Below are positions 11,290-22,175 of a stretch of DNA of 64,000 bases, in pieces. The position numbers and the translations under genes are program-made. The stretch spans positions 35,323,832-35,387,831 of the forward strand of contig NC_081830.1 of NCBI RefSeq assembly GCF_030867095.1. The letters run 5' to 3'. The stretch's first letter is position 1, and the number at the start of each line of letters is the position of its first letter. The notes below the pieces were generated by a model. That model did no database searches. It was given only the letters and a program-made list of their open reading frames with translations, and had not been told where the DNA came from. Source of the stretch: Alligator mississippiensis. Taxonomy: Eukaryota; Chordata; Crocodylia; Alligatoridae.

Positions 11290-11780
11290 AGTAGGTGCGC
11301 TTACATGAGATGTTTACTGCAGAGCTGCCAAATTAGGCAGCTCTGCAGTAAATATCTTTGCATTGATGCATGCACCCTTATTAGGGTGCACAAAATGAAT
11401 AAACTTCAGAGCAGGCTAGTACTTGTAAATAAAAGTACTAGCCTGCTCAGGCATTTTTTCATACATATCAGTGCATGTGTACACACTCACCTGGCTGGCT
11501 GGGGCGCAAAGGTGCTCCAGTGCAGGAGCTGCCTGCTGACTAGCCCTTCATTGAAGCCCCCTCGTACCCCAGCCAGGCCCTCGGCAGCGCACTAAACCTG
11601 GTCAGAGCAGCCCTGGGCTGCTGCCGGCGAGGACTTCTCTTACTGGACTTAATGTGTTGCACACAAATAAGCTCTGAAGCAATATACTCTGGAGTCATTT
11701 GCTCCTGGGCACACATTAAAATGGTGCACCTGGGAGAGTTTATTCATGCATGTTAACTGCATGTGTAGACAGGCCCACTA
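11290..11780. mobile_element. Multi-hairpin MITE, copy A
   Basis: Three hairpins lie in a row. 11313-11352 has 17-base perfect arms (TTTACTGCAGAGCTGCC) with a 6-base loop. 11369-11392 is a near-perfect palindrome around GCACCCTTATTAGGGTGC. 11409-11448 has 16-base perfect arms (GAGCAGGCTAGTACTT) with an 8-base loop. The outer ends (GTAGGTGCGCTTACATGAG and the complement of CATGTGTAGACAGGCCCAC) form imperfect terminal inverted repeats. No coding sequence. The same parts appear in reverse orientation at 63273-63740. A non-autonomous DNA transposon is the likely nature. Exact borders and target duplication are not resolved. Confidence 0.65.
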
Positions 11781-12340
11781 GCGAGCACTAGCCACAGGCA
11801 AATCCCAAGAGAGGCCTGCAGAGGCTTCCTTTGCAGATTGTGTGGAATTCGTAGCTAAACTAAAAGTATCTGTACTAAGTCTACTGCTCAGCCTGAGTAA
11901 CCTCAAGCATGCTGAGAGCCACCCATGCCTTGTCTCCATGGCCTCAGCAGTGAGGTATATAATATCATCATCCTCCTCACCCTCCTGCAGTGCACCCCAC
12001 TGCCCAAGCTAAGGAAGAGGCATGGGTGACTTACGGCAGCTGCCTTGGAAATAAAGATACCATCTTGGCCCTGGAGGGCCCTCGTGAGGACTGGACAGCT
12101 CAGGCTATGGAGGACTTCCAGTTTTTCCCTGGGGCCTCACCTGCTTCTACTATGGAGCAATGGATACCAAAGGAGCTGGGCCACCAGCTTCAATGTTCTG
12201 CTCCTCATAACTAGAATAGATAGTGCTGAAATAAAAGTATTTTTCCCTCACCCAGGCTCCAAAGTTGGACATCACAGTAGATTGTATATATGCAAGCTTT
12301 CCCCGCCCTCTCTCTGCATCTAGCCGGACAGAAATTCTGG
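11781..12340. other. Non-coding spacer
   Basis: Short open frames at 11990-12323 show no recognisable domain. Sequence between the MITE and the Ty3/Gypsy remnant is not assigned. Confidence 0.3.
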
Positions 12341-13480
12341 TTAGTGAAGTATTCCAGTTATTTAAATGCCAGATAGTGGAGTTTTTACTGTATTTGGTTC
12401 TCTTAATTCTATCTTGTACTCAGTTGACAATTTCCCTATGCCTTGAAATGCATCATAAAACTCTTCTTCTATGTTCTTGCTTTCTTGTCCCTCAGTAGCA
12501 CCCACTCTCTTAAAACCTAGAGTTCTACACATTTGGAATCCAATAATTAGCACTAGCTTTCCTGGGACTGTTACAAATTGAACTTTTTCTATATTATTTC
12601 TGTCTAACATGCAGTACACAAACACCCTTGGTTGTAATTACATTCCCATTATATGGTCTAAGTGTCACTTTCTTATTCTCATAGTATACAGGTTTCATTT
12701 TCATTTTTTGAATAATGTATTTTGGTATTACATTGACCTGACCCCTGTATCTAATTGAAAAGTTACCATTACTCCACTGGTGTCCAAGGTGATTGCCCAA
12801 TCCTTGTGTGGTGCATCCTGCTCCTTTCTGCAAACTCTTGCAAAGTGATTGTATCTTTTGCATTTGTTGCAGCACTTCCAAAATACAGGGCATTGCATAG
12901 GTTTGTGGTAACCCCCACAAGCATCTGCAACTAACCATTGTGTCTTCAAGCCATTCTCTTTGGCCTCCCCTTGCCTGCTTCATATTGAGGTCCGCCTTTC
13001 TGTATTGTTTGTGTGTTGCCTTAGGTTTTTGCACTCTTGTAATCCTGTCAAGTTCAGCTTCTTCTGTTTCTTCTCTAGCTTCTGCAGCCTGGCATTTATC
13101 TCAGCTGCTTGTCATATTCTAACTGCCTTTCCCAAATTAAGCTCAGGGTCCTCTGGCAGTCATTTCCTGAGGCTTATATCCCTTGTACCCAATACTATTT
13201 GATCTCTGATCATGGACTCTTTTAGTTCTCCAGAGTTGCATGTCTGGCTCAGCAATCTGAGGTCTTTGACAAACTCCTCTATCGTCTCTCATACTTTCTG
13301 CCATCTCATGTGGAATCTGTACAGTTCAAAGGTTTAATTTTGTTTATGTATACAATATTCCTCAAACTTTATTACTGTGCCATAGCTTTCTATTCTGCTT
13401 CTGATAGTTGTAAGCTATTATGAAGAGACAAAGCTTCTGGGCCTGGTATAGTTAAAAAAAATAGTTATCTTGAGTGGATC

Positions 13481-14766
13481 TGTTGGTTACAAAGGACCAA
13501 CTCACAGGATCATAATAAATTCTAATTTATTGTACAGGTTGTCAATTTACCAATAAAATCATAAATGCAAACTTTGAGTTATGAGTGGTACTGACCACCT
13601 TAGCGTGCGCGCGCACACACACGCATACACATGCTGTCACTCATTCAAACCCATAACATTTAAACACATGTAGCATGGTGTATAGTAGCTGCTGTAGTGA
13701 TTGTGAGAGCACTGGTGTCAGGATATCTACCTATCTGAGGCCCTGGAGCCTGCTGTTGATGGTCAGCTTCCTTCAAGGCCATGTCTTCTCCAGAAGGGGG
13801 GGGAAGGGGGGGCGCCTGCTTTTTCTTCTGTCTTGGTAAGTCAGGTGCTGGATCAGAGGGCACCACTGAGGGTCACGCTTCAGTGCTTTTTATCCCTTTC
13901 TGGTAGACTTGTGTGATCTCCCTGCATCATCTTCGTTGCCCAAACTGGAGGTCACTGTCCCACATGGGTTTTGAGCAGTGCCTGACTGCTGTTAGACACA
14001 GGGGTTTCTTCTGCTGGTACATGAAGTTTCAGGAGTCAGTTTGTGATTTCAATTAATGGTTTTGCTAAGATTGCAGGAATAGTCAATAGGGTGGGTGCTC
14101 AGTTCCATGAATCAATTCCTTGGCTTGATTAGCCTAAAATGGCTTGTAGAGTAGAGTTTTGTAATGGTAAGTTCCTTTGGCTAGGCTATTGCTAATTAAC
14201 AGCCAGAGGCTTTTGGTTTATCTACAGTTATCTGATTCATACATATTGACATTCACTCAGGGGGACCAGCCCCATATGGCAATAAAATTCCAGTGATTAC
14301 AATTCTAATGCATTCTTACAATAATAGTTCTAGTAATACAAGGTATGACTTTACTTTAAAGAAAAATACATTTGTTAATAGGTATAAAATATAAAATACT
14401 GAATGCCAATACTGAATTAAATATAAAAATGCACTGTGAGAAATATATAAAAATGAAATGTGAGGTTGTGAGGATCAAAGGCTACTGGGGACAGTGAGTG
14501 AGTTAGATTAGCACCAGGATATATTTACAGTCTTTGAAGTGGATATTTTAGTTCTTTTGTTTTCTTAGTGAAACTGAGTTTAATTGATATGTAGATGTAG
14601 TTTCAAGGTTTCTCCTACAGAAAGCCACTTCGGCTTTCTGGCTTGCTCTGAGCCTTGCCATACCCATGCAATGGGTGTGCTAGGTCTCTGCCAGTACTCA
14701 GAAGGAAAAAGAAATGCACAAAACAGGGGGGGGGGGGGTGCTGGCAAAAAGGGGATTCTTGTTACA
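13481..14766 (-). mobile_element. Solo LTR nested in the Ty3/Gypsy gag
   Basis: On the minus strand it starts TGTAACAAGAATCCCC and ends GGTCCTTTGTAACCAACA, the TG...CA form of an LTR. GATC lies on both sides (14767-14770 and 13477-13480), a 4-bp target duplication. The gag reading resumes on either side of it. Its terminal bases resemble the end of the host element's own LTR at 14925-14950, so both belong to related families in the same orientation. It contains a CG/CA dinucleotide run near 13605-13625 and a G run near 14727. No coding parts are recognised, so it is a solo LTR. Confidence 0.65.
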
Positions 14767-14907
14767 GATCTTCCTTCTCTGTAGCTCCACTGGATGTCAC
14801 ATATATGAGGAACCTCTGCCACAATTTCTTCCAATTTTTTGCTGCATTACTAGACAGTTTTAACTCCTGGAATTCTGAAATGCTCCATTTTTCTATATTA
14901 CTTTCTA

Positions 14908-14924
14908 CCCCACTCCTGGTACCA
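14908..14924 (-). other. Retroelement primer-binding site (tRNA-Leu type)
   Basis: The minus strand reads TGGTACCAGGAGTGGGG. This is complementary to the CCA-tailed 3' end of vertebrate tRNA-Leu (UAA), as I recall that tRNA ending in CCCCACTCCTGGTA plus CCA. It lies two bases inside the LTR end ('...gacaacaaca'), the expected place, and fixes the LTR/leader boundary of the Ty3/Gypsy fossil. Confidence 0.7.
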
Positions 14925-14990
14925 TGTGTTGTTGTCAAAAGACCAAGGAGTTAAACTTATAGAACAATAAAGCTGGTCTATTCAGAGAGC

Positions 14991-15580
14991 CTTCTTAGCC
15001 TGCTCATCTGCTGTTCCCTCCTCCCATTCCTAGGTAAATGTAACAACTGATAGATAAACTTTTAAACATATCCACACAGGGAGCAACATGCAGGGCTGCC
15101 TTTTAAAGAGTGTCCCTGGCCCCCAGGCAACTGTAGCCAGAGCCTTTAGTTCCCCCTGGCTGCTGCAAGGGGCAGAGTAGAGTTGAAACAGCCCTGGAGC
15201 ACGCTACTGCCATAAGGAGCAAATCTGCTCCTGAATGTCTGCACATGCAGACACCTGCCCAGGACTGGTTTACTGTGCAGTAAACCCACATAGCATTAAT
15301 TGCACATATAGACCTGCCCACTGTCACCCAAATTGCCTTCCATCTTCTCTGTCTCAAACAACTCCTCTCTATTTGGAAGCAGCAAATCAAGAAGTACTTC
15401 CCCCTTCATTGGCCTCTCTACCACCTGAATAAAACAAAAGTTATAATATTAAACATTATTTAATATTTAAAATATTAATGCAAAATATAATAAAACATTG
15501 TAAAATATCAATGTAAAATATAATTGCACAATTAACAAGTAGAAAGAATAGTATTAATTGGAAAATGAATGTAATAGTAC
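14991..15580. other. Non-coding, LTR edge and a possible MITE remnant
   Basis: 14925-15060 probably belongs to the 5' LTR of the neighbouring fossil, though its outer end is not seen. 15085-15320 carries phrases typical of the short elements in this window ('tgtctgcacatgcagacacctgccc', 'attgcacatatagacctgccca') but no clear paired termini. 15440-15540 is very A/T-rich with repeated 'aatatt' and 'aaaatataat' words. Confidence 0.35.
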
Positions 15581-15584
15581 TTAT

Positions 15585-15830
15585 CAGGTGCATCAACACG
15601 TTGCCCTATGCACTATGTCATCAAACACCATGCTACGGCAATGTAGCAATCACATGTGTCTAAATGTGATTGCCAGCTACATTGCTGTAGCGGCACACTC
15701 CTTGGGTGTAGCATGCCACTACAGTTATATAGTGATGAAATCTAAGCATGTTCTATGCACACAGAGCATTAGCCACCCATACTGCACTGTGCTTTAGTAC
15801 TTCCAAAAGGAAGCACTAAAGTTTGGCAAT
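15585..15830. mobile_element. Probable hairpin MITE
   Basis: 15640-15700 is a long inverted repeat: GCTACGGCAATGTAGC and CAATCACAT on the left pair with AATGTGATTG, GCTACATTGC and GTAGC on the right, with a 7-base loop. The surrounding 'caggtgcatcaacacg' resembles the ends of other short elements in the window. No coding sequence. Borders are approximate. Confidence 0.4.
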
Positions 15831-18049
15831 GTTTAAATGAGTTCATTAAGTCAGGTTACTTGGATATGCATATTATATGCCTCCTGATCTTATTGTGGAC
15901 AAATAGATCCATTCATAAACTGAGGCCACTTTCATTGTTTCCAAAAGAAGCATAGGTTGATCTAGCAAAAAAAGGCTCATTTTTTATCTGCAATCTGCCC
16001 ATAACAAGATAGTCTCATAAGAATTTCACTTTCTGAAATCGGGGTTGCCAATCCAAAGCTATCTTCTTTGATAAAGTGCAAGCTTTTCTTTAAAAGAAAA
16101 ACTTTAATGACATGTTTTACTGACATATGTATTACATGATTTAAAGGCAACCCTTCTGCCATAACCTGGACAAGGGGTTTGACACCAACCACAGTTTAAA
16201 AAAAAAATCGGTTGACAGTACAAAGTGTGCAGACTATTAGTAGAGAACGGTTATCTTGGGTTGACAACCATGCTTGCTTGACTGGGAAAAAATGGTTTCA
16301 CATTGTGCTGTCCTTCCCCTAGGGGTCAGCTACTCTTCCCCATACCCTGAGGCCCCCAACCACACCCATCAGCCTTTCCGCTACTGCCTTCCCTCCACCC
16401 CCAAAAAAGACTACTATCTGCCTACCTGTGACCCATCAGTATTATAGGCAGTTAACCAGACACAGCAACAGCAGCAATACATGGCTGGGGAAGGAAGTGA
16501 CCATGGTAACTCCAAAGGGCTGCAAAGCCCCAAGCGGATACTATGTGGAGTGCTCCTGGCAGATAACAGTTGGCATCACTCTGATCATCTTCAGTCTCAT
16601 TCCAAGGATAAGAATTTAATCAGACTCCTGGTAGTTTAGGATTTTTTTACATGGATAACTCAATTTATTAAAATTTATGGGCAGACATGTGTAGCCTTTT
16701 TTGAACCATCTTTCCATAATTATATGGGCAATTGGCAACCCAATCTGAAATCCACTGGTTTTGTATCTACAAGTATATGCATTCCAAGCAGTTTGCAATA
16801 ACAATATCATGGAAACTGCTACCAGGTACTTAAAACTTCTCCAAGAACTTGGATTTCACTCATTACGAATCTGGATTCAAATTAAGAGCAAGCAGGAGTT
16901 TAATTCTTATCTGATTAAACTGAATACCTTATGAACATACCACAAAGGCCCAGCACAGGTGCCTGAGAAACGTTTTTTTTCAAAAATGCAGCGGCAAACA
17001 GAAGGCAACTAGGAACAAATGACATTTCACTTTATGTAGCCAAACTCAGCCCTAGGAGTCTCCTCGCTTCTCTCGGGGTGCTGCCCCTTTAAGGTTGCCC
17101 CCTCTTCAGGGCTCAAAGGCCTTGCTGGGGCTTCAACCATCCCAAGCTTGGCCCCCTTTTCTCTGGACAAGCTCTCAGCCCTGGTCCACTTCCCCAGACC
17201 CCAGCTCTCAGGTCTTGACCTTTGTGTCCCTGTGCAGAACACGTCCTTTTCTTCAGAGCACCCTGTCATGTAGCCTCTAAACCACTCCAACCTGCCAGCT
17301 GCTACCCAATACTCCAGTCAAATGCAAACACAAAATATCAGCCTAAGTAGTTTTAATTCAAATATAAACTGTTCCAAGTCTTTATTCCTCCAGCCCTGAC
17401 AACTAAGCAGGCTCACTTCTCATCCTCCCCACCAGTCCACTAGGTTCCTCACCTGGGCCAGCCTGACTCAAAATGCAGTCAGTTTCACTCACAGTTCCTT
17501 ACCCTGGGGTAGCCAGCGTCAGACCATCCCTTCCATGTCCAGACACTGGGTTTATGTGCCCAGCCCCATTCCAATCATCTGACCTGGTCCTCTGCTTTCA
17601 GGGCCCATGAGCTGCTATTTCCCTCCTAAGCCATGTGGACCTCTGTGGCCAGTACCTCAGTTTACATGGTTGGGTCACACCTGCTGCCCCTTGCCATCAG
17701 ACTTCCTGTCACCTGCCCCAGCTACACTTCCACTTTCTAATAACAAGGGTAGGAATTCCCTGTTACACACACAACATAATAGGATTTTACATAGCACTCC
17801 CCTGTCCTCATAAGTCCCATATGCACCCCCATACCCTGATGCCTACTTATGAAGCAAAACAATTTGGATCATTCTATAGCTTTTCAGTGCCTACATTTTT
17901 ACCTTCTAGGCATATATGGACTTAGGTATCAACCCTGTTGTATGCCCCCCTCCCCAAGTATAGTGCGAAACAAGATGACTGCAAACATTGCTGTAGGTAA
18001 AAGTGCTATCATGTAGCTTAGCCCAGTGTTTATTGTAGGCATAATATAC
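15831..18049. other. Non-coding spacer with a GC-richer block
   Basis: No gene is recognised. 17030-17760 is GC-richer and contains 'ctgcccctttaaggttgccccctcttcagggctc' and similar phrases, of the kind often found in LTRs, but no terminus or promoter can be defined. Short open frames here show no domain. Confidence 0.3.
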
Positions 18050-18187
18050 TCCGGTGTTGTATGTTGGAAGTTTCCAAGAAGAGATTGGTTAAGTATTGGT
18101 CAGGGATGATTTAGGGGTAGCATTCCTTCAGGGGCTGGACTAGATGACCCTTGAAATTCCTTACAATCCAATGATTCTATGATTCTT
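18050..18187 (+). mobile_element. CR1 LINE 3'-terminal fragment
   Basis: The sequence ends 'ggggctggactagatgaccc...ccaatgattctatgattct', the canonical 3' end of CR1 with its short tandem ATTCTATG tail. Only about 140 bases remain, which is the usual extreme 5' truncation of CR1 copies. Confidence 0.8.
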
Positions 18188-18352
18188 TCCTTAGAAGTTG
18201 GCATCTCAGTGGGCCAATACACACGTCCCTCTAAATGTTCATTGGTGTAACTCCATAAGTTTGTATATTTTAAATCAGAAGCTATACCTTGAAGAATGTC
18301 TGTGCTGACAAAAATCACCTGAGCCATTTGCAAAAAGTCTAATTTTCTTTAT

Positions 18353-19288
18353 TCAACAAAACCATGTTTTTCTCATTGTTCTCCAGAAGGCATCCTTTAC
18401 CTCCTTGTTCCTCAGACTATATATGATGGGATTCAGCATGGGTGTGAAAAATGTGTAAAACAGTGAGAGAAACTTGTCCGTGTCTATTGAGTAAGATGAA
18501 TTGGGTTTCAGGTATGTCACACAGGCAGAGCCAAAGAACAGTGTCACTACTATGAGGTGTGAAGAGCATGTGGAAAAAGCTTTCCTCCTGCCCTCCCCTT
18601 CAGGCATTCTCATTATGGTGGAGATGATGCGGATGTAAGACATGAGGATTAGCATGAAAGGGATGGTCACAAAAACCGTAGCCACCATGAAAACAGCAGT
18701 TTCAATGATGGAAGTATCCCCACAGGCCAGCTTCAGCAGTGGAGGGATGTCACAGAAGAAATGGTTAATCTTGTTGGATCCACAGAATGGTAAAGTGAAG
18801 ACCATACTTGTGAGACCAAAGGACATAAATACCCCACTGAGCCAGGATCCTGCAGCCAGCCCCATACACACCTTCCTGTTCATAAGGACTGGATAATGCA
18901 GGGGCTTGCAGATAGCAACATAGCGATCATAGGCCATCGAGGCCAGGAGAAAACACTCTGACCCTCCAAGAAAAAAAGAAAAGTAAGTTTGTGTAGCACA
19001 CCCAAGGAAAGAGATAGTTCTGTGATTCCAGAGGAGGTTGGCTAGCAATTTAGGGATGTTCACTGAAGTATAGCAGATCTCCAGGAAGGAGAGATTCCTG
19101 AGGAAGAAATACATGGGGGTCTGCAGAGCAGCATCCATCAGGGTGAGGAAAATGATGATAAGGTTTCCAGCCAAGGTGACCAAGTAGGTCAATAAAAACA
19201 TAGAGAATAAGAAGAGTTGCAGACTGAGGAGGTTAGAAAATCCAAGGAGAATAAACTCATTTACTGCTGAATGGTTTCCGTTCTTCAT
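18353..19288 (-). CDS. Olfactory receptor, class II, intact
   Basis: Intact 311-residue seven-helix odorant receptor. Landmarks: N-glycosylation site N5 (NHS), GN at 41-42 (TM1), PMYFFLRNLSFLEICYTS (58-75), disulfide pair C97/C179, MAYDRYVAIC (118-127), PFCGSNKINHFFCD (167-180), KAFSTCSSH (236-244) and PMLNPIIYSLRN (283-294). All canonical motifs are present. The open frame extends 21 residues further 5' through a lysine-rich stretch made by an 18-base poly-A (minus strand) directly before the ATG. The ATG at 19288 (MKNGNHS) is chosen because it gives the standard OR N-terminus. A possible 3' splice site ('tctatttcag') lies about 70 bases 5' at 19357. Wording is close to OR10/OR6-type receptors and to the 51734 pseudogene. 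The subfamily is not assigned. Confidence 0.95.
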   Translation of the reverse strand: MKNGNHSAVNEFILLGFSNLLSLQLFLFSMFLLTYLVTLAGNLIIIFLTLMDAALQTPMYFFLRNLSFLEICYTSVNIPKLLANLLWNHRTISFLGCATQTYFSFFLGGSECFLLASMAYDRYVAICKPLHYPVLMNRKVCMGLAAGSWLSGVFMSFGLTSMVFTLPFCGSNKINHFFCDIPPLLKLACGDTSIIETAVFMVATVFVTIPFMLILMSYIRIISTIMRMPEGEGRRKAFSTCSSHLIVVTLFFGSACVTYLKPNSSYSIDTDKFLSLFYTFFTPMLNPIIYSLRNKEVKDAFWRTMRKTWFC

Positions 19289-19293
19289 TTTTT

Positions 19294-19320
19294 CCTTCTC
19301 TTTTTTTTTTTTTTTTTTGA
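19294..19320 (-). repeat. Poly-A tract immediately upstream of receptor start
   Basis: On the gene's strand there is a run of 18 A followed by GAGAAGGAAAAA, ending 5 bases before the ATG. It will be length-variable and lies in the presumed 5' UTR. It is not a retroposition tail, since it is at the 5' side of the gene. Confidence 0.8.
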
Positions 19321-19359
19321 AGAGGGAAAAAAGAAAAGGCAAATATTTCATAAATACTG

Positions 19360-20440
19360 AAATAGACTCAGGTTCAGAATGTTAAAACTTCCAAATTTGA
19401 TTCTGTGTAGATTCTTTGTTTTGGTGAATCAATAAGAAACAAAATTAGAAGTTTTAATTTCATTTTAAAATTGCTCATTTCCTCCCTCCATCCCCCTTAA
19501 TAAATACTATTTTTTTCCAAATGGGGAAATTATTTAATATTACATTATACATTAATAAATGGTAAAAATATTTAAACCTTTTAAAATGGAAATATTCCCC
19601 TTTTATTTTTTTTTTCAATTAAAAAACAAACAAAAACCCTGTTGAAAGATCTTGAATGGGCTTTATGGTTTATTTTCAGCGACAGAAAAGCTGAAGGGAA
19701 TAAAATGAAACTTTGAAATAAGATAGGGCAGCTATTCAAAGCACATATCAGCAAGCACAGAATAAAGAAAATCTCTGGCAAACTGTTATTATCTGAAAAA
19801 GAAGCATTAGAAGCCTAGCATATTAATAGTTAAGGTTAATAGTTATTATGTTTAGGTCCAGAAACATATGGGTAGTTCATCCGGAAAATCCCGTCTCTCC
19901 TATAGACTTGTGCCATGCATTAAGCATAGGCTTATACTTTCTTTCCTTGCTTGCTCTTGCAAACTTTTAAGACCTTCCGCATGAATTAAAACTCATATGT
20001 GACTCATTCCTACAGAAAATCTTCATAAGTCTATATATATGTCTTTTTAGTTGTCAAAATACCTATAAACATCTGCTCGAAACATAGGACAATGTTTGCA
20101 CATCTATAGAGTGCAATATTTATTCCTACAATGGACATACCTACAGGATCAGAGTTGACAGTGAAATCACACCTACCCTGTAGTCAAGTAACTCAGAATT
20201 AGTTATGGGCTGCACTTTGATAATCCACTAGTGTTATAGAGCTCTGCCACTTGTGTTCTTTTATGTCCTGTAAAGTTCCTGGAGATATTTTAGGTGAGGA
20301 ACAACAACAACAAAAATAGGAACATGGTTATTAACATTTTTATCTTCACATTTATTAATTTATCTATGCAATATTTAGTCTGGCAAGCTAATGAGAGATA
20401 GAAATAGACACAGACAGAAAGGTTATACACAAGAGATTGT
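19360..20440. other. 5' flank of the second receptor, A/T-rich non-coding
   Basis: Nothing coding is recognised. Homopolymer and A/T-rich runs are frequent. The non-coding 5' exon and promoter of the receptor presumably lie here or further right, but I cannot point to them. Confidence 0.3.
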
Positions 20441-20525
20441 TTCATAGTTTCATAGTCTGTAGGGTTGGAAGGGACCTTGACAGGTCATCAAGCCCTATGT
20501 CAAACGACCCCAGCAAGGTGTTAAT
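20440..20525 (-). mobile_element. CR1-like LINE 3'-terminal fragment, antisense
   Basis: 'tttcatagtttcatagtctgtagggttggaagggacctt...' is the reverse of a CR1 3' end. About 80 bases remain. Confidence 0.75.
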
Positions 20526-21580
20526 CTAAAATACATATTGACCCAAAATTTTAAAGATGTGGGGAAAAAAATCCAATGGTGGAAAAATATGAAGATTTCT
20601 CTGTTTGCAAATCAATCAGTGATAACAATAATCATTTTGTCTTAATTTATTTTTTATTTCCTTATATTTTCTTTTCTCTCCCATTTAAAATCCTTGTTTT
20701 CTCCAATTGCAAAAAATAAAGGTGTATATTTTAAGAAAAAGAGACACTGGAAGGGAAAGTCACTGTCTGTCCCTTCTCAACCCTCGCTCCCCCCCCCCCC
20801 CCCACATACCCATTCCTGTAGAGAGCAGTGCAGACAGTTAAGAAAAAAGTTTGCATTTTCCAGCAAAACTACCCTTAACTTTTTTTTTTCCTCCCTGCCC
20901 TACCTCCCAACCCTTCAATAGGAAAAAAATTAACTGGCTAAGTAAAAGCTAGGTTTAGCCTTATTTTCAGTAAAACTTCCAGTTTTTCTGCTGAACTAAA
21001 TCAGATAAGCACCTAACTCCCATGGTAAATCCTCCTAAGCACCTATAATACATTTTAGCTCCTCAATTCCTAAAAGAATGGATGATTCAATGCCTAAAAT
21101 TGTTTCAGAGATGACCTATTAATTTTTTTTTACAGCCGAAATCTGTTCTCATTTCCCATATATGCTAAGTTGTACAGATAGATGCAAAAAAAAAGTAATT
21201 TCTATTTCAGGGAGCCAATTCAAAGAGTTATTCAAGCCTGCTAGCCCATTAAATCAAAAGTGTTATAGCACATCAGTTTTGCAAACAACATGTAAGGGAA
21301 TGGTGTTGGCAACAACATGTCTGACCACATTGAAATCTTCAGCTTCAGTGATGAGCTATACATTTACATTTGGGATAACTAGGGATAATTCTCAACATAC
21401 ATTCAGAACAAGATTTGATTTCATGCATTCAAAGTCATAGGAAAGCAGTGAAACTGCTCTGCCACTGCCCATCACCACTACTTACACTGAAGAACTTCAC
21501 ATCTCCGGGACTTAGACCTTCCAGGTACATCTGGTCAGAAAATTTATGAGGAATAGAAATTCAGCTGAAGTTCATTTATT
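20526..21580. other. Non-coding spacer
   Basis: A run of about 15 C lies near 20790. Several A and T runs. The open frame at 21162-21440 has no recognisable domain. Confidence 0.3.
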
Positions 21581-21817
21581 TCATTCTCAGAGCCAAAGTG
21601 CTATCCACAGCTATGCGGAAGCTGATAAGGGTGTCAGTGGGACTGGTGTCTCTGTATTGAAGACTGGCTATTTCTGATGAGAAAGAGACAGAATCAATGA
21701 GAGAAGTTATACCTATGCTGCAGTCACTTCTGGTGTTGTAGCTTTTGTAGATAAACCCTAAGTTTAACTAGTAAAGATCCAGAACACAGTCTAGCACCAG
21801 CAACCAGAGACTAGAGT

Positions 21818-22175
21818 ATGCTAACAACCTTCTTAGCACCATGCTCTAATAGCTATGGTGCTAGAAATATCCCAGTTTACTCCACCGCTGCTGTCTATGG
21901 ATATGGACATGACATTTATAGGTCTTTCAAAAGAAGAGCATGTCAAAAGGGCAGCTACCTGTTATGTTCTAATTCTTATCTGTGGACAAGTTGGGAATAA
22001 TACAAATGATACAAATATAGCAAAACTTCTTCAACTTTTAAAATTGGATGAAGCACCTCGAGAGAATCTGATAAAAAACTTACTCAGCAGCTCTCCTACC
22101 TATGCAGTTGATCCAATAAAGTATTTTGCAGAAAATAGCCTTACCTCTCAACATTGCACAGATCATCACATCTAG
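21818..22175 (+). other. Unrecognised open stretch, possible pseudogene piece
   Basis: A frame of 106 codons (21855-22175) reads like real protein rather than repeat: soluble, mixed composition with segments KEEHVKRAATCYV, IAKLLQLLKLDEAPREN and LLSSSPTYAVDPIKYFAE. DNA just 5' (21590-21740) also gives peptide-like readings interrupted by stops. I do not recognise the family. It could be a fragment of a processed pseudogene or of an old mobile element, or chance. No start context, splice site or poly-A tail settles the matter. Confidence 0.2.

Larger units (their letters stand above)
12360..14990 (-). mobile_element. Ty3/Gypsy LTR retrotransposon fossil, antisense, carrying a nested LTR
   Basis: Read on the minus strand the order is: end of a 5' LTR (from about 14925 upward, true outer edge unclear), a primer-binding site, gag (two blocks, about 14890-14770 and 13470-12840, with a CCHC zinc-knuckle region near 12870-12940), an aspartic protease region near 12720-12790, and the start of the pol region to about 12360, where the copy ends. 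The gag wording and protease type are those of vertebrate Ty3/Gypsy elements. The copy is 3'-truncated and broken in many places, so it is old. A separate LTR (13481-14766) has inserted into its gag. Confidence 0.75.

Noticed and set aside
18353-19351. Longer receptor start at 19351
   Set aside because: The extra 21 residues are mostly lysine from a poly-A tract. The standard receptor N-terminus starts at 19288.
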